Counted from the stretch's first letter, positions 37,286 to 48,081 are shown. The stretch: DNA of 64,000 bases from an uncultured Vibrio sp. (GCA_947504195.1 CANNGN010000008.1:76574-140573); one strand, 5' to 3'. The notes: generated from the letters alone by a model not told the origin. Translations and numbers: made by a program.

Positions 37286-38709
37286 TTAGAGCTTTTCACA
37301 ATATATTGATAAAATTCCCTTTCAAATAGAGGGAGCTGCGATTTTTGCTTTTTGGTTTCTGGAAAATAATCAGTGACTAATTGGACGAATGCAGAACTTG
37401 GCTTCCCAGCTTTGTCTAAACCAAATCCAGCCATATTATACGTTCCATAGAGCGATCCACTTTTGCCGATAATTGCGCCTTTCACTGGTGCCTTTCTCAT
37501 GCTGGACCGATTACGAAGAGTGCCGCTTTCTCCCGCTTTTGCCATTGATGCGACAAGATGAAGTTTACTATCGTTTTCAGCGATGTATTCGAGGACGTCA
37601 ACCAATTGTTTGGCACTGAGTCGATTACTGCGTGAAAGCCCACTCCCATCATAAATTTGAGCCGTATCTAAGTTAATGCCTTCTTTCCCCAATACTTCTT
37701 TCATGGCTAAAGCCGCATTGGAAAAACTACCCGGTTGGTTGTAAAACTTTGCGCCAATTGTTTTAGCGATGTTATTGGCTATCAAATTGTCCGATCTATG
37801 CAGCATTGTGGTGATCAAATCTGATAGTACTGGAGAACGTTTAATCGCGAGTAATTGCTTTTCTTTCTTGCTCGTAGGTGTGCCGATTTTTATGTCGCCA
37901 TCAAGCTTGATTTTTAGTCTCTTCAAGATGGAAACAACTTGCTCTTTTGCATAAAGAGATGGAGCACGTACGGCAAATTTTAAAGGGAGAGGGTCGTTAC
38001 GAAAAGCAAGGCAACCGTCGAGGTGATAGTGGTTTTCTCTCGTGGAATATAAATCTAGAAAGCAGCGCTTTTTCTTTTGCTCTTCAAGAGATACAGCAAC
38101 ACTTGATGTTGTGGCGACAACAGGAAAGGCTTTAGGGACATAAACTCGGGTCGTACCATCATCATTTGTATAGATTGAGCCGTATACACAATTTCGGTCT
38201 AACGTTACAGCACTTGATGGCGCACTATAACATACCCCTAAGATATCCCAAGGCCAGCCAACTGCGGCTTCATACCCATCAAATTGGCTATTATCAATCC
38301 AAATATCACCTTTAATTCTCTTAACACCACTGAAGGTCAATTTAGAGAGCAGTTGAGACAGATCTTTTGTCGTTAAGGTTGGGTCGCCACTAAATTTGAT
38401 AATGATGTCGTTATTGGCTCGCAGTAATGATGTGGTGAAACTAAAACTGTCCCCTAAGACGAGCTTAGCAGCTGTGGCGGTTAGTAATTTTAATGTACTT
38501 GCTGGTGGAAACAGTTCATTTGATGCAGAACCAAATGTCTGCGTAGGGAAGCTAGGCTTTCCCACTGGAGATACTGTCGCAGTATAGCGAGCGGGCAATT
38601 GGATATTCTGTAAATTCTTGTAAGTCGATGGCTGCGCAGAATTAACCATCATAGGAGAAAGAGCAAGAAAAGGAATAATGTAAAAAAAACAACGAATAAA
38701 CTTAGCCAC
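37282..38709 (-). CDS. dacB: D-alanyl-D-alanine carboxypeptidase/endopeptidase (PBP4)
   Basis: DacB trims peptide stems and cleaves crosslinks in periplasmic peptidoglycan. The 475-residue S13-family protein has a signal peptide (about 1-25), the catalytic SxxK as Ser71-Thr-Leu-Lys74 in PPASTLKLL, an SxN motif in MLHRSDNLIANN, and KSG in IIGKSGSLYGT. The large insertion between SxxK and SxN is typical of the class. It is convergent with tyrS. Confidence 0.95.
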   Translation of the reverse strand: MAKFIRCFFYIIPFLALSPMMVNSAQPSTYKNLQNIQLPARYTATVSPVGKPSFPTQTFGSASNELFPPASTLKLLTATAAKLVLGDSFSFTTSLLRANNDIIIKFSGDPTLTTKDLSQLLSKLTFSGVKRIKGDIWIDNSQFDGYEAAVGWPWDILGVCYSAPSSAVTLDRNCVYGSIYTNDDGTTRVYVPKAFPVVATTSSVAVSLEEQKKKRCFLDLYSTRENHYHLDGCLAFRNDPLPLKFAVRAPSLYAKEQVVSILKRLKIKLDGDIKIGTPTSKKEKQLLAIKRSPVLSDLITTMLHRSDNLIANNIAKTIGAKFYNQPGSFSNAALAMKEVLGKEGINLDTAQIYDGSGLSRSNRLSAKQLVDVLEYIAENDSKLHLVASMAKAGESGTLRNRSSMRKAPVKGAIIGKSGSLYGTYNMAGFGLDKAGKPSSAFVQLVTDYFPETKKQKSQLPLFEREFYQYIVKSSK

Positions 38710-38910
38710 AGAACCATCTTAGTTTAAGAATTATTTGTCTAGTATAACGTTAAAAAAAGTGAGTGCCATCAAGCCAGAGTGAAAAATTATAATGTTTAGT
38801 TTTAATCGAATGAGAAACACCGTTTTTGTCCGGTTTAGTGGTGATTATGTCCTATCGGCCAGAGTTTTTGTGATTATACTGGGTTCATCAAATACGATTG
38901 AAAGGTGCTT

Positions 38911-39909
38911 ATGCTAGAACACCAAGTCATTAAAATTGCATTGATTGCTCATGATGGAGCGAATGCCGTCGATGTGTTCGGGCCATTGCAGGTCTTTTCC
39001 AGTGCCAATTATATTCTGCGTAAAATGCACCCTGAGCGCGATATCGTTGGCTATCAAACTTGCCTCGTTAGCCTGACAGGCGTTCAGTTTCAGCTTGATA
39101 CTCAAACCCGTGTTATAGCTGATGCTTTGATTGATGAAATGGCAACAATAAAACCAGATACCTTAGTCATCGCAGGAGGACACCAAGCTCCGGAGGTTGC
39201 CTCTCAGAGTCAAGTTATGGATACACTCATTCCACATATTCATCAGACTCGACGTGTCGCTTCGGTGTGCAGTGGTGCTTTTATATTGGCAGCCAGTGGA
39301 GTGCTAGATAACCGTCGAGCTACAACACATTGGGAACGCTTTCCGGTATTTTCTAAGCGCTTCCCCAAAGTGCGTTTAAAAATGGATGCTTTGTTTACAA
39401 AGGACGATAAGTATTATTGCTCTGCAGGTGTAACCTCGGGAATTGACCTTGCATTGAACTTGGTGCAGGAAGATTTCGGTCGTCGTGTTGCGTTAGAAAC
39501 GTCCCGCGAGATGGTGGCATTTTATCATCGCCCTGGTGGACAAAATCAGTTTTCTAGTATTGATGGTATGAAACCCGCCAAAACTGAAATATTAATTAAG
39601 GTCCAAGATTGGATAGAACAACATCTTGATTCTAACTTGGAAGTTTCTCAATTGGCTGAAATTGCGGCGATGAGTGTGCGTAATTTCTCGCGCAAATTTA
39701 CCCAAGAAACAGGTCTGTCACCATCACGTTACATTGCTATCGCTCGCTTGAACAAAGCTCGGCTAATGCTGGAAGAAAGCACTTATTCCATTAGTAGGGT
39801 GGCTCGTGTTTGTGGCTACCACAATAGTGAAACTCTACGTCGTTCATTTGCCCGAGAGCTGAATGTATCTCCTTCGGAATATCGTAAACGCTTTCATGTC
39901 AACGCTTAA
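38911..39909 (+). CDS. GlxA-family transcriptional regulator
   Basis: A 332-residue regulator with an N-terminal DJ-1/PfpI-like domain (about 5-190, with the nucleophile-like Cys in SVCSGAFILAA) and a C-terminal AraC/XylS double helix-turn-helix (about 225-330, with LAEIAAMSVRNFSRKFTQETGLSPSRYI). Such proteins often control catabolism of carnitine, choline or amino acids, but here the ligand is unknown. AAAGG lies six bases before the ATG. An MFS transporter gene follows 36 bases on and is the likely target or partner. Confidence 0.88.
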   Translation: MLEHQVIKIALIAHDGANAVDVFGPLQVFSSANYILRKMHPERDIVGYQTCLVSLTGVQFQLDTQTRVIADALIDEMATIKPDTLVIAGGHQAPEVASQSQVMDTLIPHIHQTRRVASVCSGAFILAASGVLDNRRATTHWERFPVFSKRFPKVRLKMDALFTKDDKYYCSAGVTSGIDLALNLVQEDFGRRVALETSREMVAFYHRPGGQNQFSSIDGMKPAKTEILIKVQDWIEQHLDSNLEVSQLAEIAAMSVRNFSRKFTQETGLSPSRYIAIARLNKARLMLEESTYSISRVARVCGYHNSETLRRSFARELNVSPSEYRKRFHVNA

Positions 39910-39945
39910 TTATTTCACGTTCACGCCTAACTATAGGAATGCATT

Positions 39946-41085
39946 ATGCCCCCAAAAATTATTATTCTAGCGGTTGCTCAGAGCTGCTACTGGTTCGCGG
40001 TGCTGATTGGTATCAGTTTATCTTCTATTATCGGTATTAAGTTAGCTCCCCACGCTTCTCTTGCGACATTGCCATTTGGGTTAGTAAGCTTGGGGGCATT
40101 GATAAGTACTTATGCGTTATCTGTACTGATGCAGCAGCGTGGACGTCGATTAGGATTGAGACTGGGAGCATTTTCTGGAGCTTGTTCTGCGTTTATATGT
40201 GCAGTATCAATTTATATTGAGAGCTTTTCTCTGTTTTGTTTGGGAAGTTTGTTGATGGGGGGGTATCAGGCTTCTTCGGTTTTTTACCGCTTGGCAGCCA
40301 TGGACGAAGCGCCAGAATCTAAAAAAGGTAGCGTGATGGGGTGGGTGTTGTCAGGCAGTTTACTGGCGGCCGTTTTAGGCCCAACATTGGCTAACTATGC
40401 AAATCAATGGTTTAGTGAGCCACCTTACCTTGGCGCGTATTTGTTTGTTGGCATTTTTGCCGTGATTGCCTTTTTATTGCTTGGTGTGTTGAGTAACCCT
40501 GTGATCAATAACAACACGCCTGCGCATAATACCCGTCGCTTTTTACGCAATTCAACTTACCGTGTCGGAGTGATCAATACGGCTTTCGGACAGTTTGTGA
40601 TGATGCTAATGATGGTCGTCACGCCGCTTGCGATGCACGCTCATGAATACTCAACAGATCAGGGTGTTTCTGTGATTGGTTGGCATATTATTGGTATGTT
40701 TTTTCCCTCCTTTTTCACCGGTAAATTGATTGATCGTTTTGGTACCAACGCGATAGTTTACGCTGGTTTAGTTATATTTTCTTTAAGCGCAATTTCTACC
40801 GTTTTCGGTATGGTATTGATGAACTTTTATGTCAGCTTGTTCCTACTTGGAGTAGGGTGGAACTTTTTATATATGTCTGGTACTGGCCAATATTCTTCGG
40901 CAATAGATGTAGATGAGAAAGGTAAAGGACAGGGCGTTGCTGAGCTGATTATTGCGTTTTCCAGTATTATCGCAGTGATTGGTGGAGGGGTGCTGATAAA
41001 CTGGCTTGATTGGCAGCAGTTGAATTATGGTGTGTTGGTGTTATTACTCGGTATGGCAGCCTTGAATTTGTTCGCGCGTGATTAA
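39946..41085 (+). CDS. MFS transporter
   Basis: This 379-residue membrane protein has about 12 hydrophobic helices of the major facilitator fold, including a basic loop after helix 2 (LMQQRGRRLGLRLGA, the usual motif A site) and FTGKLIDRFGTNAI after helix 7. No closer subfamily is recognised; substrate unknown. It is downstream of the GlxA-type regulator in the same direction and probably in one operon with it. Confidence 0.85.
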   Translation: MPPKIIILAVAQSCYWFAVLIGISLSSIIGIKLAPHASLATLPFGLVSLGALISTYALSVLMQQRGRRLGLRLGAFSGACSAFICAVSIYIESFSLFCLGSLLMGGYQASSVFYRLAAMDEAPESKKGSVMGWVLSGSLLAAVLGPTLANYANQWFSEPPYLGAYLFVGIFAVIAFLLLGVLSNPVINNNTPAHNTRRFLRNSTYRVGVINTAFGQFVMMLMMVVTPLAMHAHEYSTDQGVSVIGWHIIGMFFPSFFTGKLIDRFGTNAIVYAGLVIFSLSAISTVFGMVLMNFYVSLFLLGVGWNFLYMSGTGQYSSAIDVDEKGKGQGVAELIIAFSSIIAVIGGGVLINWLDWQQLNYGVLVLLLGMAALNLFARD

Positions 41086-41347
41086 GTTTAACTCATGCTA
41101 AAAAATTAAGTGCTTGGTGATTTTTGTCGTATCGAGAAGGCGGAATTTTAGGTTTTTAGGTATGTTTTGCCATGTAATGCAGATCTGAAATCAATGTACT
41201 GAAGTGAGTCAGTCATGATTCTAGCCAGTGATCATGGAGTAAAAGCGTGAAAGTTGTTTTAAATTCGAAAATTTTCTGAGCCATCTCTTGATTTCAAGTG
41301 ATCTAATGCCCATGTTTGTTTACACTGAAATTAAGAAATTGATATTG
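41086..41347. other. Intergenic leader region before greA
   Basis: This 262-base stretch carries no ORF with start signals. It probably holds the greA promoter and leader; several TGATC/GATCA-like palindromic fragments are visible, but I cannot define a promoter with confidence. Confidence 0.35.
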
Positions 41348-41384
41348 AACTACCTAACCCCATCGGTTGGGTAGTTTTGTTTTG
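41348..41384 (+). terminator. Intrinsic terminator in the greA leader
   Basis: ACTACC-T-AACC pairs with GGTT-G-GGTAGT to give an 11-bp stem, followed by TTTGTTTTG, 47 bases before the greA ATG. It may attenuate greA or end a leader-encoded small RNA. Confidence 0.7.
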
Positions 41385-41430
41385 TCCAAAGTTGTTTGAT
41401 CCAAAAGCAGTTTTGGCATAGAGGTATATT

Positions 41431-41904
41431 ATGGAAAACGTTCCAATGACATTACGCGGTGCTGAACAACTGCGTGTTGAACTAGATAGATTACTAAAGC
41501 TTAGACCTAAAATTACTCAAGCTATTGCTGAAGCTCGTGAACTCGGTGACTTAAAAGAAAATGCCGAATACCATGCTGCTCGCGAAGAGCAGGGGATTTG
41601 CGAAGCTCAAATTCGAGATATCGAATATAAACTTTCAGTTGCTCAAATTATCGATGTAACCACGATGGAAAATACCGGTAAGGTTATTTTCGGTACTACG
41701 GTTACCTTGATCAATGTTGATACCGATGAAGAAAATCGTTATCAAATTGTTGGTGACGATGAAGCTGATATTAAAGCGAGCCGTATATCGGTTAGCTCTC
41801 CAATCGCTCGAGGAGTCATCGGTAAGGTCGAAGGCGACGAAGTTACCATCGTGACGCCAAGTGGTGAGAAAGTGTTTGAAATTGACAAAGTTGACTATAT
41901 TTAA
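41431..41904 (+). CDS. greA: Transcript cleavage factor GreA
   Basis: GreA rescues backtracked RNA polymerase by stimulating RNA cleavage through the secondary channel. The 157-residue protein has the N-terminal coiled coil with its acidic tip ([20 protein letters not shown], Asp and Glu of DLKEN) and a C-terminal FKBP-like domain (about 80-157). Length matches E. coli GreA. It is preceded by a leader with an intrinsic terminator and convergent with yhbY. Confidence 0.97.
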   Translation: MENVPMTLRGAEQLRVELDRLLKLRPKITQAIAEARELGDLKENAEYHAAREEQGICEAQIRDIEYKLSVAQIIDVTTMENTGKVIFGTTVTLINVDTDEENRYQIVGDDEADIKASRISVSSPIARGVIGKVEGDEVTIVTPSGEKVFEIDKVDYI

Positions 41905-41932
41905 TCAGCTAACTGAGCCACTTTTAAATGAC

Positions 41933-41963
41933 AAAAGGTCGCTAATGATTAGCGACCTCTTTT
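41933..41963. terminator. Bidirectional terminator between greA and yhbY
   Basis: AGGTCGCTA and TAGCGACCT form the stem, flanked by AAAA and TTTT. Confidence 0.85.
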
Positions 41964-41988
41964 GCGTAAACGATGATATAAATGTCAT

Positions 41989-42285
41989 TTATTTACGTGG
42001 AAGTTCAATCTTACGTTGTTCAGACTGACGATAAAGCACGAGTGTTTTTCCGATAGTTTGAACTTTTTCTGCGCGCGTTTCGCGAATAATAGCATCGATA
42101 ATTAATACTTTGGTTTCTCTATCTTCTGATGCTATTTTTACTTTTACTAGCTCATGATGATTGAGCGCGAGATCGATTTCCGCCAGAACAGCTTCAGTAA
42201 GCCCGTTTGCTCCAAGCATTACAACTGGTTTTAAGCTGTGTGCTAGGCCTTTAAGATGCTGCTTTTGTTTCGTACTTAGGTTCAT
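41989..42285 (-). CDS. yhbY: CRM-domain RNA-binding protein YhbY
   Basis: A 98-residue single CRM-domain protein that associates with pre-50S ribosomal particles. Signatures are STKQKQHLKGLAHSLKPVVMLGANGLT, VKVKIA and the C-terminal TIGKTLVLYRQS. It lies divergent from rlmE, another 50S assembly gene; the same neighbour pair is found in E. coli. Confidence 0.95.
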   Translation of the reverse strand: MNLSTKQKQHLKGLAHSLKPVVMLGANGLTEAVLAEIDLALNHHELVKVKIASEDRETKVLIIDAIIRETRAEKVQTIGKTLVLYRQSEQRKIELPRK

Positions 42286-42404
42286 TGTGCGGCCAATTTA
42301 TTTTTGATTAGGGTTGAAAAGTCGCATTTTAACGCCATCTATGCAGGAAGACTATATTTTCTAGTCTACTTTCTTAAATAGACATGATTTTAATTAGGTC
42401 CTCG

Positions 42405-43034
42405 ATGAGTAAACAAAAACATTCAGCAAGTTCTGGTCGTTGGTTAAAAGAACACTTCGATGACAAATATGTCAATGAGGCTAAGAAGAAAGGCTATCGT
42501 TCGCGTGCGATTTTCAAGATAGAAGAAATTCAGAATAAAGATAAGTTACTTAAGTCAGGAATGACGGTTGTCGATTTAGGGGCAGCTCCTGGCGGATGGT
42601 CTCAATATGCTGCTAATATCGTTGGAGGAGAAGGCCAAGTTATTGCTTGTGACATCCTACCTATGGATTCGATAGCCGGCGTAGCTTTTCTTCAAGGGGA
42701 TTTTCGAGAAGATGCGGTTCTGGAAGCACTTTTAGAAAGAATTGGACCAAATATGGTTGATGTTGTTATGTCAGACATGGCACCAAATATGGCTGGGAAT
42801 TTATCAGTCGATCAGCCAAGAGCAATGTATTTAGTTGAACTGGCACTTGATATGTGTCGCCAAGTTCTGGGTCCAAATGGTTGTTTTGTTGTGAAAGTTT
42901 TTCAAGGCGAAGGCTTTGATCAATACATACAAGAAGTTCGAAATATGTTTAAAGCGGTAAAAATTCGCAAACCAGATTCTTCCCGTGCACGATCACGAGA
43001 AGTTTATGTTGTTGCGACTGGTTACAAAGGGTAA
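42405..43034 (+). CDS. rlmE: 23S rRNA (uridine2552-2'-O)-methyltransferase
   Basis: RlmE (FtsJ/RrmJ) methylates U2552 in the A loop, a late step in 50S assembly. The 209-residue protein has the SAM loop [25 protein letters not shown] with the catalytic Asp, and [13 protein letters not shown] with the catalytic Lys. I use the ATG at 42405, which gives the normal family length and [10 protein letters not shown] start; an ATG seven codons earlier is less likely. It precedes ftsH as in E. coli. Confidence 0.97.
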   Translation: MSKQKHSASSGRWLKEHFDDKYVNEAKKKGYRSRAIFKIEEIQNKDKLLKSGMTVVDLGAAPGGWSQYAANIVGGEGQVIACDILPMDSIAGVAFLQGDFREDAVLEALLERIGPNMVDVVMSDMAPNMAGNLSVDQPRAMYLVELALDMCRQVLGPNGCFVVKVFQGEGFDQYIQEVRNMFKAVKIRKPDSSRARSREVYVVATGYKG

Positions 43035-43133
43035 CCATTTTATGGGGATAGGGCACTGAGAACACTATAGCGACAAGTTATAATCTGTAGTACCCTACCT
43101 TTAATTACAACTAGTTATCGAGAGGCTTGCACC

Positions 43134-45101
43134 TTGAGTGACATGGCAAAAAATTTAATCTTATGGCTTGTTATTGCTGTCGTTTTAATGTCTGTATTTC
43201 AGAGCTTTGGCCCTGGTGATGCAACAGGGAAATCGGTTGACTACACCACATTTGTTAGTGAAGTTGGGCAAGGGCAAATACAAGAAGCGCAATTCAAAGA
43301 CAGTCAAATTACGTTCACTCGTCGTGGTAGCACCACTAGTAACGTTACGTATATGCCGGTTTATGACCAAAAACTGCTTGATGATTTGATCAATCAAAAC
43401 GTGAAAGTAGAAGGCACTCCACCAGAAGAGCAAAGCTTATTAGGGACTATCTTTATTTCGTGGTTCCCAATGATACTTCTTGTTGGTGTTTGGATCTTCT
43501 TCATGCGCCAAATGCAAGGCGGTGGTGGTAAAGGTGCGATGTCATTTGGTAAGAGCAAAGCTCGAATGATGACAGAAGAGCAGATCAAAACTACTTTTGC
43601 TGATGTTGCTGGCTGTGATGAGGCCAAAGACGATGTGAAAGAGTTGGTTGATTACCTACGTGATCCAAGTCGTTTCCAAAAGCTGGGTGGTAAAATTCCA
43701 ACAGGTGTTTTAATGGTTGGTCCTCCTGGTACGGGTAAAACCTTACTTGCAAAAGCAATTGCTGGTGAAGCGAAAGTACCATTTTTCACAATTTCTGGTT
43801 CTGACTTTGTTGAAATGTTCGTTGGTGTCGGTGCTTCGCGTGTTCGTGATATGTTTGAACAAGCCAAGAAAGCATCACCATGTATCATCTTTATCGATGA
43901 AATCGATGCAGTAGGTCGACAGCGTGGTGCTGGTGTTGGTGGTGGTCATGATGAGCGTGAGCAAACACTAAACCAGATGTTGGTTGAAATGGATGGTTTT
44001 GAAGGTAACGAAGGCGTTATTGTTATCGCTGCAACCAACCGTCCTGATGTACTTGACCCAGCATTACTTCGCCCCGGTCGTTTTGATAGACAAGTTGTTG
44101 TTGGTCTACCAGATGTTCGTGGACGTGAGCAAATTCTTAAAGTTCATATGCGTAAAGTTCCTTTGGCAGGTGACGTTGAACCTTCATTGATTGCTCGTGG
44201 TACACCAGGTTTCTCTGGTGCTGACTTAGCTAACTTAGTAAATGAAGCCGCACTATTTGCTGCTCGTGGAAACAAACGTAATGTCTCTATGGTTGAGTTT
44301 GAATTAGCAAAAGATAAGATCATGATGGGTGCTGAGCGTCGATCTATGGTTATGTCGGAAGAAGTCAAAGAATCAACGGCGTACCATGAAGCAGGCCATG
44401 CTATTGTTGGGCGTTTAGTTCCAGAGCATGACCCAGTTTACAAGGTTTCTATAATTCCTCGTGGCCGTGCACTTGGTGTGACGATGTACCTGCCTGAGCA
44501 AGATCGAGTAAGTATGTCTCGTCGACATTTGGAATCGATGCTTTCAAGCTTATATGGTGGTCGATTGGCTGAAGAGCTAATCTATGGCGCAGATCAAGTT
44601 TCAACTGGTGCTTCGAACGATATCGAACGTGCGACTGATATTGCGAATAAAATGGTTACTAAATGGGGTTTCTCTGAAACTTTAGGACCGCTTTTATATA
44701 CTGAAGAGGAAGGTGAAGTTTTCCTAGGACGCAGTTCAGGCAAATCTAAGCATATGTCTGATGACACAGCTAAAGCCATTGATATAGAAATTAGAACCTT
44801 AATCGATCGCAACTATCTTCGAGCTAAAAAGATACTTGAAGAAAATATGGATATTATGCATGCAATGAAAGATGCATTAATGAAATATGAAACAATCGAT
44901 GCTGGTCAAATCGATGATTTGATGGAACGTAAGTCAGAGATTCGTGAACCTGCCGGTTGGGTTGAGCAAGATAAAGCTGCGCAAGAAAAGCGAGATGCAG
45001 CTGAAGAAGATAAAAAAGTAGATTCAACTGTCGAAAATTCTGAAGAAGAAAAACCAGAAGAAACGAAGGAAGAATCGAAAAAAGACCAAAACGAAGAATA
45101 A
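43134..45101 (+). CDS. ftsH: ATP-dependent zinc metalloprotease FtsH
   Basis: FtsH is a membrane-anchored hexameric AAA+ protease that degrades membrane and regulatory proteins such as LpxC. The 655-residue protein has two membrane helices (about 7-25 and 105-123) around a periplasmic domain, Walker A GPPGTGKT, Walker B IIFIDEID, the SRH region, and the zinc site HEAGH. The acidic Glu/Lys tail is unusually rich in repeats of EE and KK. The start is TTG at 43134 because AGAGG lies eight bases upstream; the ATG three codons later lacks a properly spaced site. Confidence 0.97.
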   Translation: MSDMAKNLILWLVIAVVLMSVFQSFGPGDATGKSVDYTTFVSEVGQGQIQEAQFKDSQITFTRRGSTTSNVTYMPVYDQKLLDDLINQNVKVEGTPPEEQSLLGTIFISWFPMILLVGVWIFFMRQMQGGGGKGAMSFGKSKARMMTEEQIKTTFADVAGCDEAKDDVKELVDYLRDPSRFQKLGGKIPTGVLMVGPPGTGKTLLAKAIAGEAKVPFFTISGSDFVEMFVGVGASRVRDMFEQAKKASPCIIFIDEIDAVGRQRGAGVGGGHDEREQTLNQMLVEMDGFEGNEGVIVIAATNRPDVLDPALLRPGRFDRQVVVGLPDVRGREQILKVHMRKVPLAGDVEPSLIARGTPGFSGADLANLVNEAALFAARGNKRNVSMVEFELAKDKIMMGAERRSMVMSEEVKESTAYHEAGHAIVGRLVPEHDPVYKVSIIPRGRALGVTMYLPEQDRVSMSRRHLESMLSSLYGGRLAEELIYGADQVSTGASNDIERATDIANKMVTKWGFSETLGPLLYTEEEGEVFLGRSSGKSKHMSDDTAKAIDIEIRTLIDRNYLRAKKILEENMDIMHAMKDALMKYETIDAGQIDDLMERKSEIREPAGWVEQDKAAQEKRDAAEEDKKVDSTVENSEEEKPEETKEESKKDQNEE

Positions 45102-45117
45102 AGTTTTGGAGATAATG

Positions 45118-45146
45118 AAGCCCTGAGTTTACTCGGGGCTTTTTAT
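45118..45146 (+). terminator. ftsH terminator
   Basis: AAGCCC-T-GAG pairs with CTC-G-GGGCTT around TTTA and is followed by TTTTT; some readthrough into folP is likely. Confidence 0.85.
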
Positions 45147-45189
45147 TAGCTAAAGCAAAAGAGATGGAACACGTTTAGATAGGAAAGTA

Positions 45190-46020
45190 ATGCAAATATC
45201 CACATCAACCAAGACGCTAGATCTATCATCCCCTCAAGTCATGGGTATTTTAAATACGACACCTGATTCATTTTCTGATGGTGGCCAATTTACATCTGTT
45301 ACTCGAGCTTTAAAACAAGCTGAATGTATGATTGCCTCGGGGGTATCGATTATTGATATCGGAGGAGAATCTACACGACCGGGAGCTCCTGATGTTGAGT
45401 TAAACGAAGAGTTATCTAGAGTTATTCCTGTTATCAAAGCGATACGTGAACAACATGATGTTTGGATTTCGATTGATACCAGTAAACCGGAAGTTATGAA
45501 ACAGGCTATTGCGGCTGGAGCTGACATTATTAACGATGTCCGTGCACTACAAGAGCCGGGAGCGCTGGAAGTCGCCGCAAAAGCTCAAGTTCCGGTTTGT
45601 ATCATGCATATGAAAGGTCAGCCAAGAACAATGCAACACAATCCAGAATATTCCGATGTTATGGATGAGGTTCGCATTTTTTTACAGCAACGAATCGCAG
45701 CTTGCGAAGAGTCAGGTATAAAGAAAGAAAATATTATTATCGATCCTGGGTTTGGGTTCGGTAAAACAGAATCTCACAACTATCATTTACTCGCGCATCT
45801 GAATGAATTACATGCTTTTGGTCTGCCGATACTGGCTGGAATGTCACGTAAATCAATGTTATATAAGCCTCTAAATAAGTCGCCATCTAATTGCTTAGCT
45901 GGCAGTTTAACGGTTGCATTAACCGCTTATGAAAAAGGTGCTCAGATTCTTCGAGTCCATGATTTTGAAGAAACCTTAGATGCATTAACTATTGCGAAGT
46001 TAATTCACAATAATCGTTAG
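45190..46020 (+). CDS. folP: Dihydropteroate synthase
   Basis: FolP joins 4-aminobenzoate to hydroxymethyl-dihydropterin diphosphate in folate synthesis and is the target of sulfonamides. The 276-residue TIM-barrel protein has MGILNTTPDSFSDGG, IIDIGGESTRPGA, ISIDTSKPEV, INDVRALQEPG, MHMKGQPRTMQ and DPGFGFGKT. No substitution typical of resistance could be judged by eye. It follows ftsH and precedes glmM, the order seen in E. coli. Confidence 0.97.
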   Translation: MQISTSTKTLDLSSPQVMGILNTTPDSFSDGGQFTSVTRALKQAECMIASGVSIIDIGGESTRPGAPDVELNEELSRVIPVIKAIREQHDVWISIDTSKPEVMKQAIAAGADIINDVRALQEPGALEVAAKAQVPVCIMHMKGQPRTMQHNPEYSDVMDEVRIFLQQRIAACEESGIKKENIIIDPGFGFGKTESHNYHLLAHLNELHAFGLPILAGMSRKSMLYKPLNKSPSNCLAGSLTVALTAYEKGAQILRVHDFEETLDALTIAKLIHNNR

Positions 46021-46059
46021 GCAACGATAGCGATAAAACAATAAAACGAAAGGTACAAT

Positions 46060-47400
46060 ATGTCTGAGAAAAGACGTTACTTCGGCACTGATGGTGTTCG
46101 AGGAAAAGTAGGGCAATTTCCGATCACTCCCGATTTTATATTAAAACTTGGCTGGGCCGCAGGGCGTGTACTTGCTAAACAAGGCACTAAGAAAGTTATT
46201 ATCGGTAAAGATACTCGAATATCTGGCTATATGTTGGAGTCGGCGTTAGAAGCTGGACTTGCAGCTGCTGGGTTAAAAGCAATTTTCACCGGGCCAATGC
46301 CGACACCTGCGGTAGCATATTTAACACGAACATTCCGTGCTGAGGCAGGAATTGTTATCTCAGCATCGCACAACCCTTATTACGATAATGGTATTAAGTT
46401 CTTTTCTGCGGAAGGGACCAAATTGCCTGATGAGGTTGAACTAGCCATTGAAAAAGAACTCGATAAAGATATTGAATGCGTTCCGTCTTCTGAGCTTGGT
46501 AAAGCAGCGCGCTTAACCGATGCAGCAGGACGTTATATTGAATTTTGTAAGAGTACGTTTCCATCACATCATGGTTTAGAAAAGTTAAAAATCGTTGTCG
46601 ATTGTGCGCATGGTGCAACTTATCACATTGCTCCAAGTGTCTTTAAGGAGCTTGGTGCTGAAGTTATTTCAATTGGTGTTGAACCTAATGGCACCAATAT
46701 TAATGATAAAGTTGGGGCAACAGATGTTAAATTATTGCAACAGCGAGTGCTTGAAGAAAAAGCGGACATAGGACTAGCTTTTGATGGTGATGGCGACCGT
46801 ATTATTTTAGTTGATGCACTGGGTCATGAAGTCGATGGCGACCAGATTGCATACATCATTGCACGGGATTTACTGCGTAAAGGTGAATTGAAAGGTGGGG
46901 TTGTCGGTACTTTAATGACCAACTTAGGAATGGAAGTTGGATTGAAACAACTCGGTATTCCATTTGTCCGTGCTGCAGTGGGCGACCGCTACGTGATGGA
47001 AAAGCTAATAGAAAAAAATTGGAAAATTGGCGCCGAAAATTCAGGTCATGTGATATTACTGGATAAAGTGACCACAGGAGATGCGATCGTCGCGGCGTTG
47101 CAAGTGTTGTCGTCTATGATTGATAGCGATATGTCACTTCACGACTTAGCAAAAGGCATGACACTCTATCCTCAAGTATTAGAGAATGTACGATTTAGCG
47201 GTGATAGTAATCCTTTGGAAGCCGAAGCTGTTCTTGAAGCCGTCGCAAAAGTTGAAAAGAACTTAGGAAGTAACGGACGTGTGTTACTTAGAAAATCAGG
47301 TACCGAACCTTTATTGCGTGTCATGGTTGAAGGTCAAGACTCAGAATTAGTTCAACGTTCGGCCCATGACATTGCGGATGCAATCAAAGCCAATTGCTAG
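46060..47400 (+). CDS. glmM: Phosphoglucosamine mutase
   Basis: GlmM converts glucosamine-6-phosphate to glucosamine-1-phosphate for UDP-GlcNAc and the cell wall. The 446-residue alpha-D-phosphohexomutase has the phosphoserine loop [12 protein letters not shown] (Ser103), the metal loop AFDGDGDRI, the sugar loop GAENSGHVI, and the phosphate loop [13 protein letters not shown]-terminus [11 protein letters not shown] is typical. It begins 39 bases after folP. Confidence 0.97.
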   Translation: MSEKRRYFGTDGVRGKVGQFPITPDFILKLGWAAGRVLAKQGTKKVIIGKDTRISGYMLESALEAGLAAAGLKAIFTGPMPTPAVAYLTRTFRAEAGIVISASHNPYYDNGIKFFSAEGTKLPDEVELAIEKELDKDIECVPSSELGKAARLTDAAGRYIEFCKSTFPSHHGLEKLKIVVDCAHGATYHIAPSVFKELGAEVISIGVEPNGTNINDKVGATDVKLLQQRVLEEKADIGLAFDGDGDRIILVDALGHEVDGDQIAYIIARDLLRKGELKGGVVGTLMTNLGMEVGLKQLGIPFVRAAVGDRYVMEKLIEKNWKIGAENSGHVILLDKVTTGDAIVAALQVLSSMIDSDMSLHDLAKGMTLYPQVLENVRFSGDSNPLEAEAVLEAVAKVEKNLGSNGRVLLRKSGTEPLLRVMVEGQDSELVQRSAHDIADAIKANC

Positions 47401-47630
47401 ATTAAATTGCATTTATTTTCGGGATTATGCTGATTAATTTGCTTATTGGTTAGAGCTTTGTCCTTTTTTTAACCATGTGAAGCATTAAACAGAAAAAAAA
47501 TGAATTCTTCACTTGTCAGTTTTGTAAGCTTTCGATAGTATTGCGTCCTCCCTCAATGAGGGTCGCGCTAGCTATGTTTTTTCGAAAGAATAACGGCACT
47601 GGCTCAACAATTTTGACATAGGTGGAAAAC
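47401..47630. other. Intergenic region between glmM and secG
   Basis: The 230 bases contain a short hairpin (CCCTC-AAT-GAGGG near 47552-47564) without a T run and an AT-rich part that likely holds the secG promoter. No small gene seen. Confidence 0.35.
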
Positions 47631-47975
47631 ATGTTTTCAGTTCTACTTGTGATTTACCTGTTGGCAGCGTTGGCTATTATCGGCTTAGTGCTGATTCAAC
47701 AAGGTAAAGGCGCAGATATGGGAGCTTCATTCGGAGCTGGTGCATCAAATACAGTATTTGGCGCTGGTGGCTCAGGCAATTTCTTGTCTCGAATGACCGC
47801 AGTTTTTGCGACAGTATTTTTAATCGCTTGTTTGGTGTTGGGTAACCTCTCAACTCACAAAACAGATTCTCAATGGCTTGACCTTGAGGCTCCAGTAGCG
47901 ACTGAGCAAACTGATGTTGTAAAAGCAGTGGATGATATCCCAGTTGAACCAACTGGCGATGATATCCCAGAGTAA
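47631..47975 (+). CDS. secG: Preprotein translocase subunit SecG
   Basis: SecG assists the SecYE channel. The 114-residue protein has two membrane helices (about 3-21 and 52-70) joined by a Gly/Ala loop with GASNTVFGAGGSGNFLSRMT, and a hydrophilic tail. AGGTGG lies six bases before the ATG at 47631; the GTG three codons upstream overlaps that ribosome site, so it is rejected. A tRNA-Leu gene follows 22 bases later, as in E. coli. Confidence 0.95.
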   Translation: MFSVLLVIYLLAALAIIGLVLIQQGKGADMGASFGAGASNTVFGAGGSGNFLSRMTAVFATVFLIACLVLGNLSTHKTDSQWLDLEAPVATEQTDVVKAVDDIPVEPTGDDIPE

Positions 47976-47997
47976 TTTATAGAATAAATCGAATATA

Positions 47998-48081
47998 GCC
48001 GAGATGGTGAAATTGGTAGACACGCTAGCATGAGGTGCTAGTGCCTTAGGTGTGAGGGTTCGAGTCCCTCTCTCGGCACCA
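47998..48081 (+). tRNA. tRNA-Leu (GAG)
   Basis: The acceptor stem GCCGAGA pairs with TCTCGGC, ACCA is encoded, the T arm GGGTTCGAGTCCC is intact, and a long variable arm (TGCCTTAGGTG) marks class II tRNA. The anticodon loop reads ATGAGGT, giving anticodon GAG for CUC/CUU codons. Confidence 0.95.
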
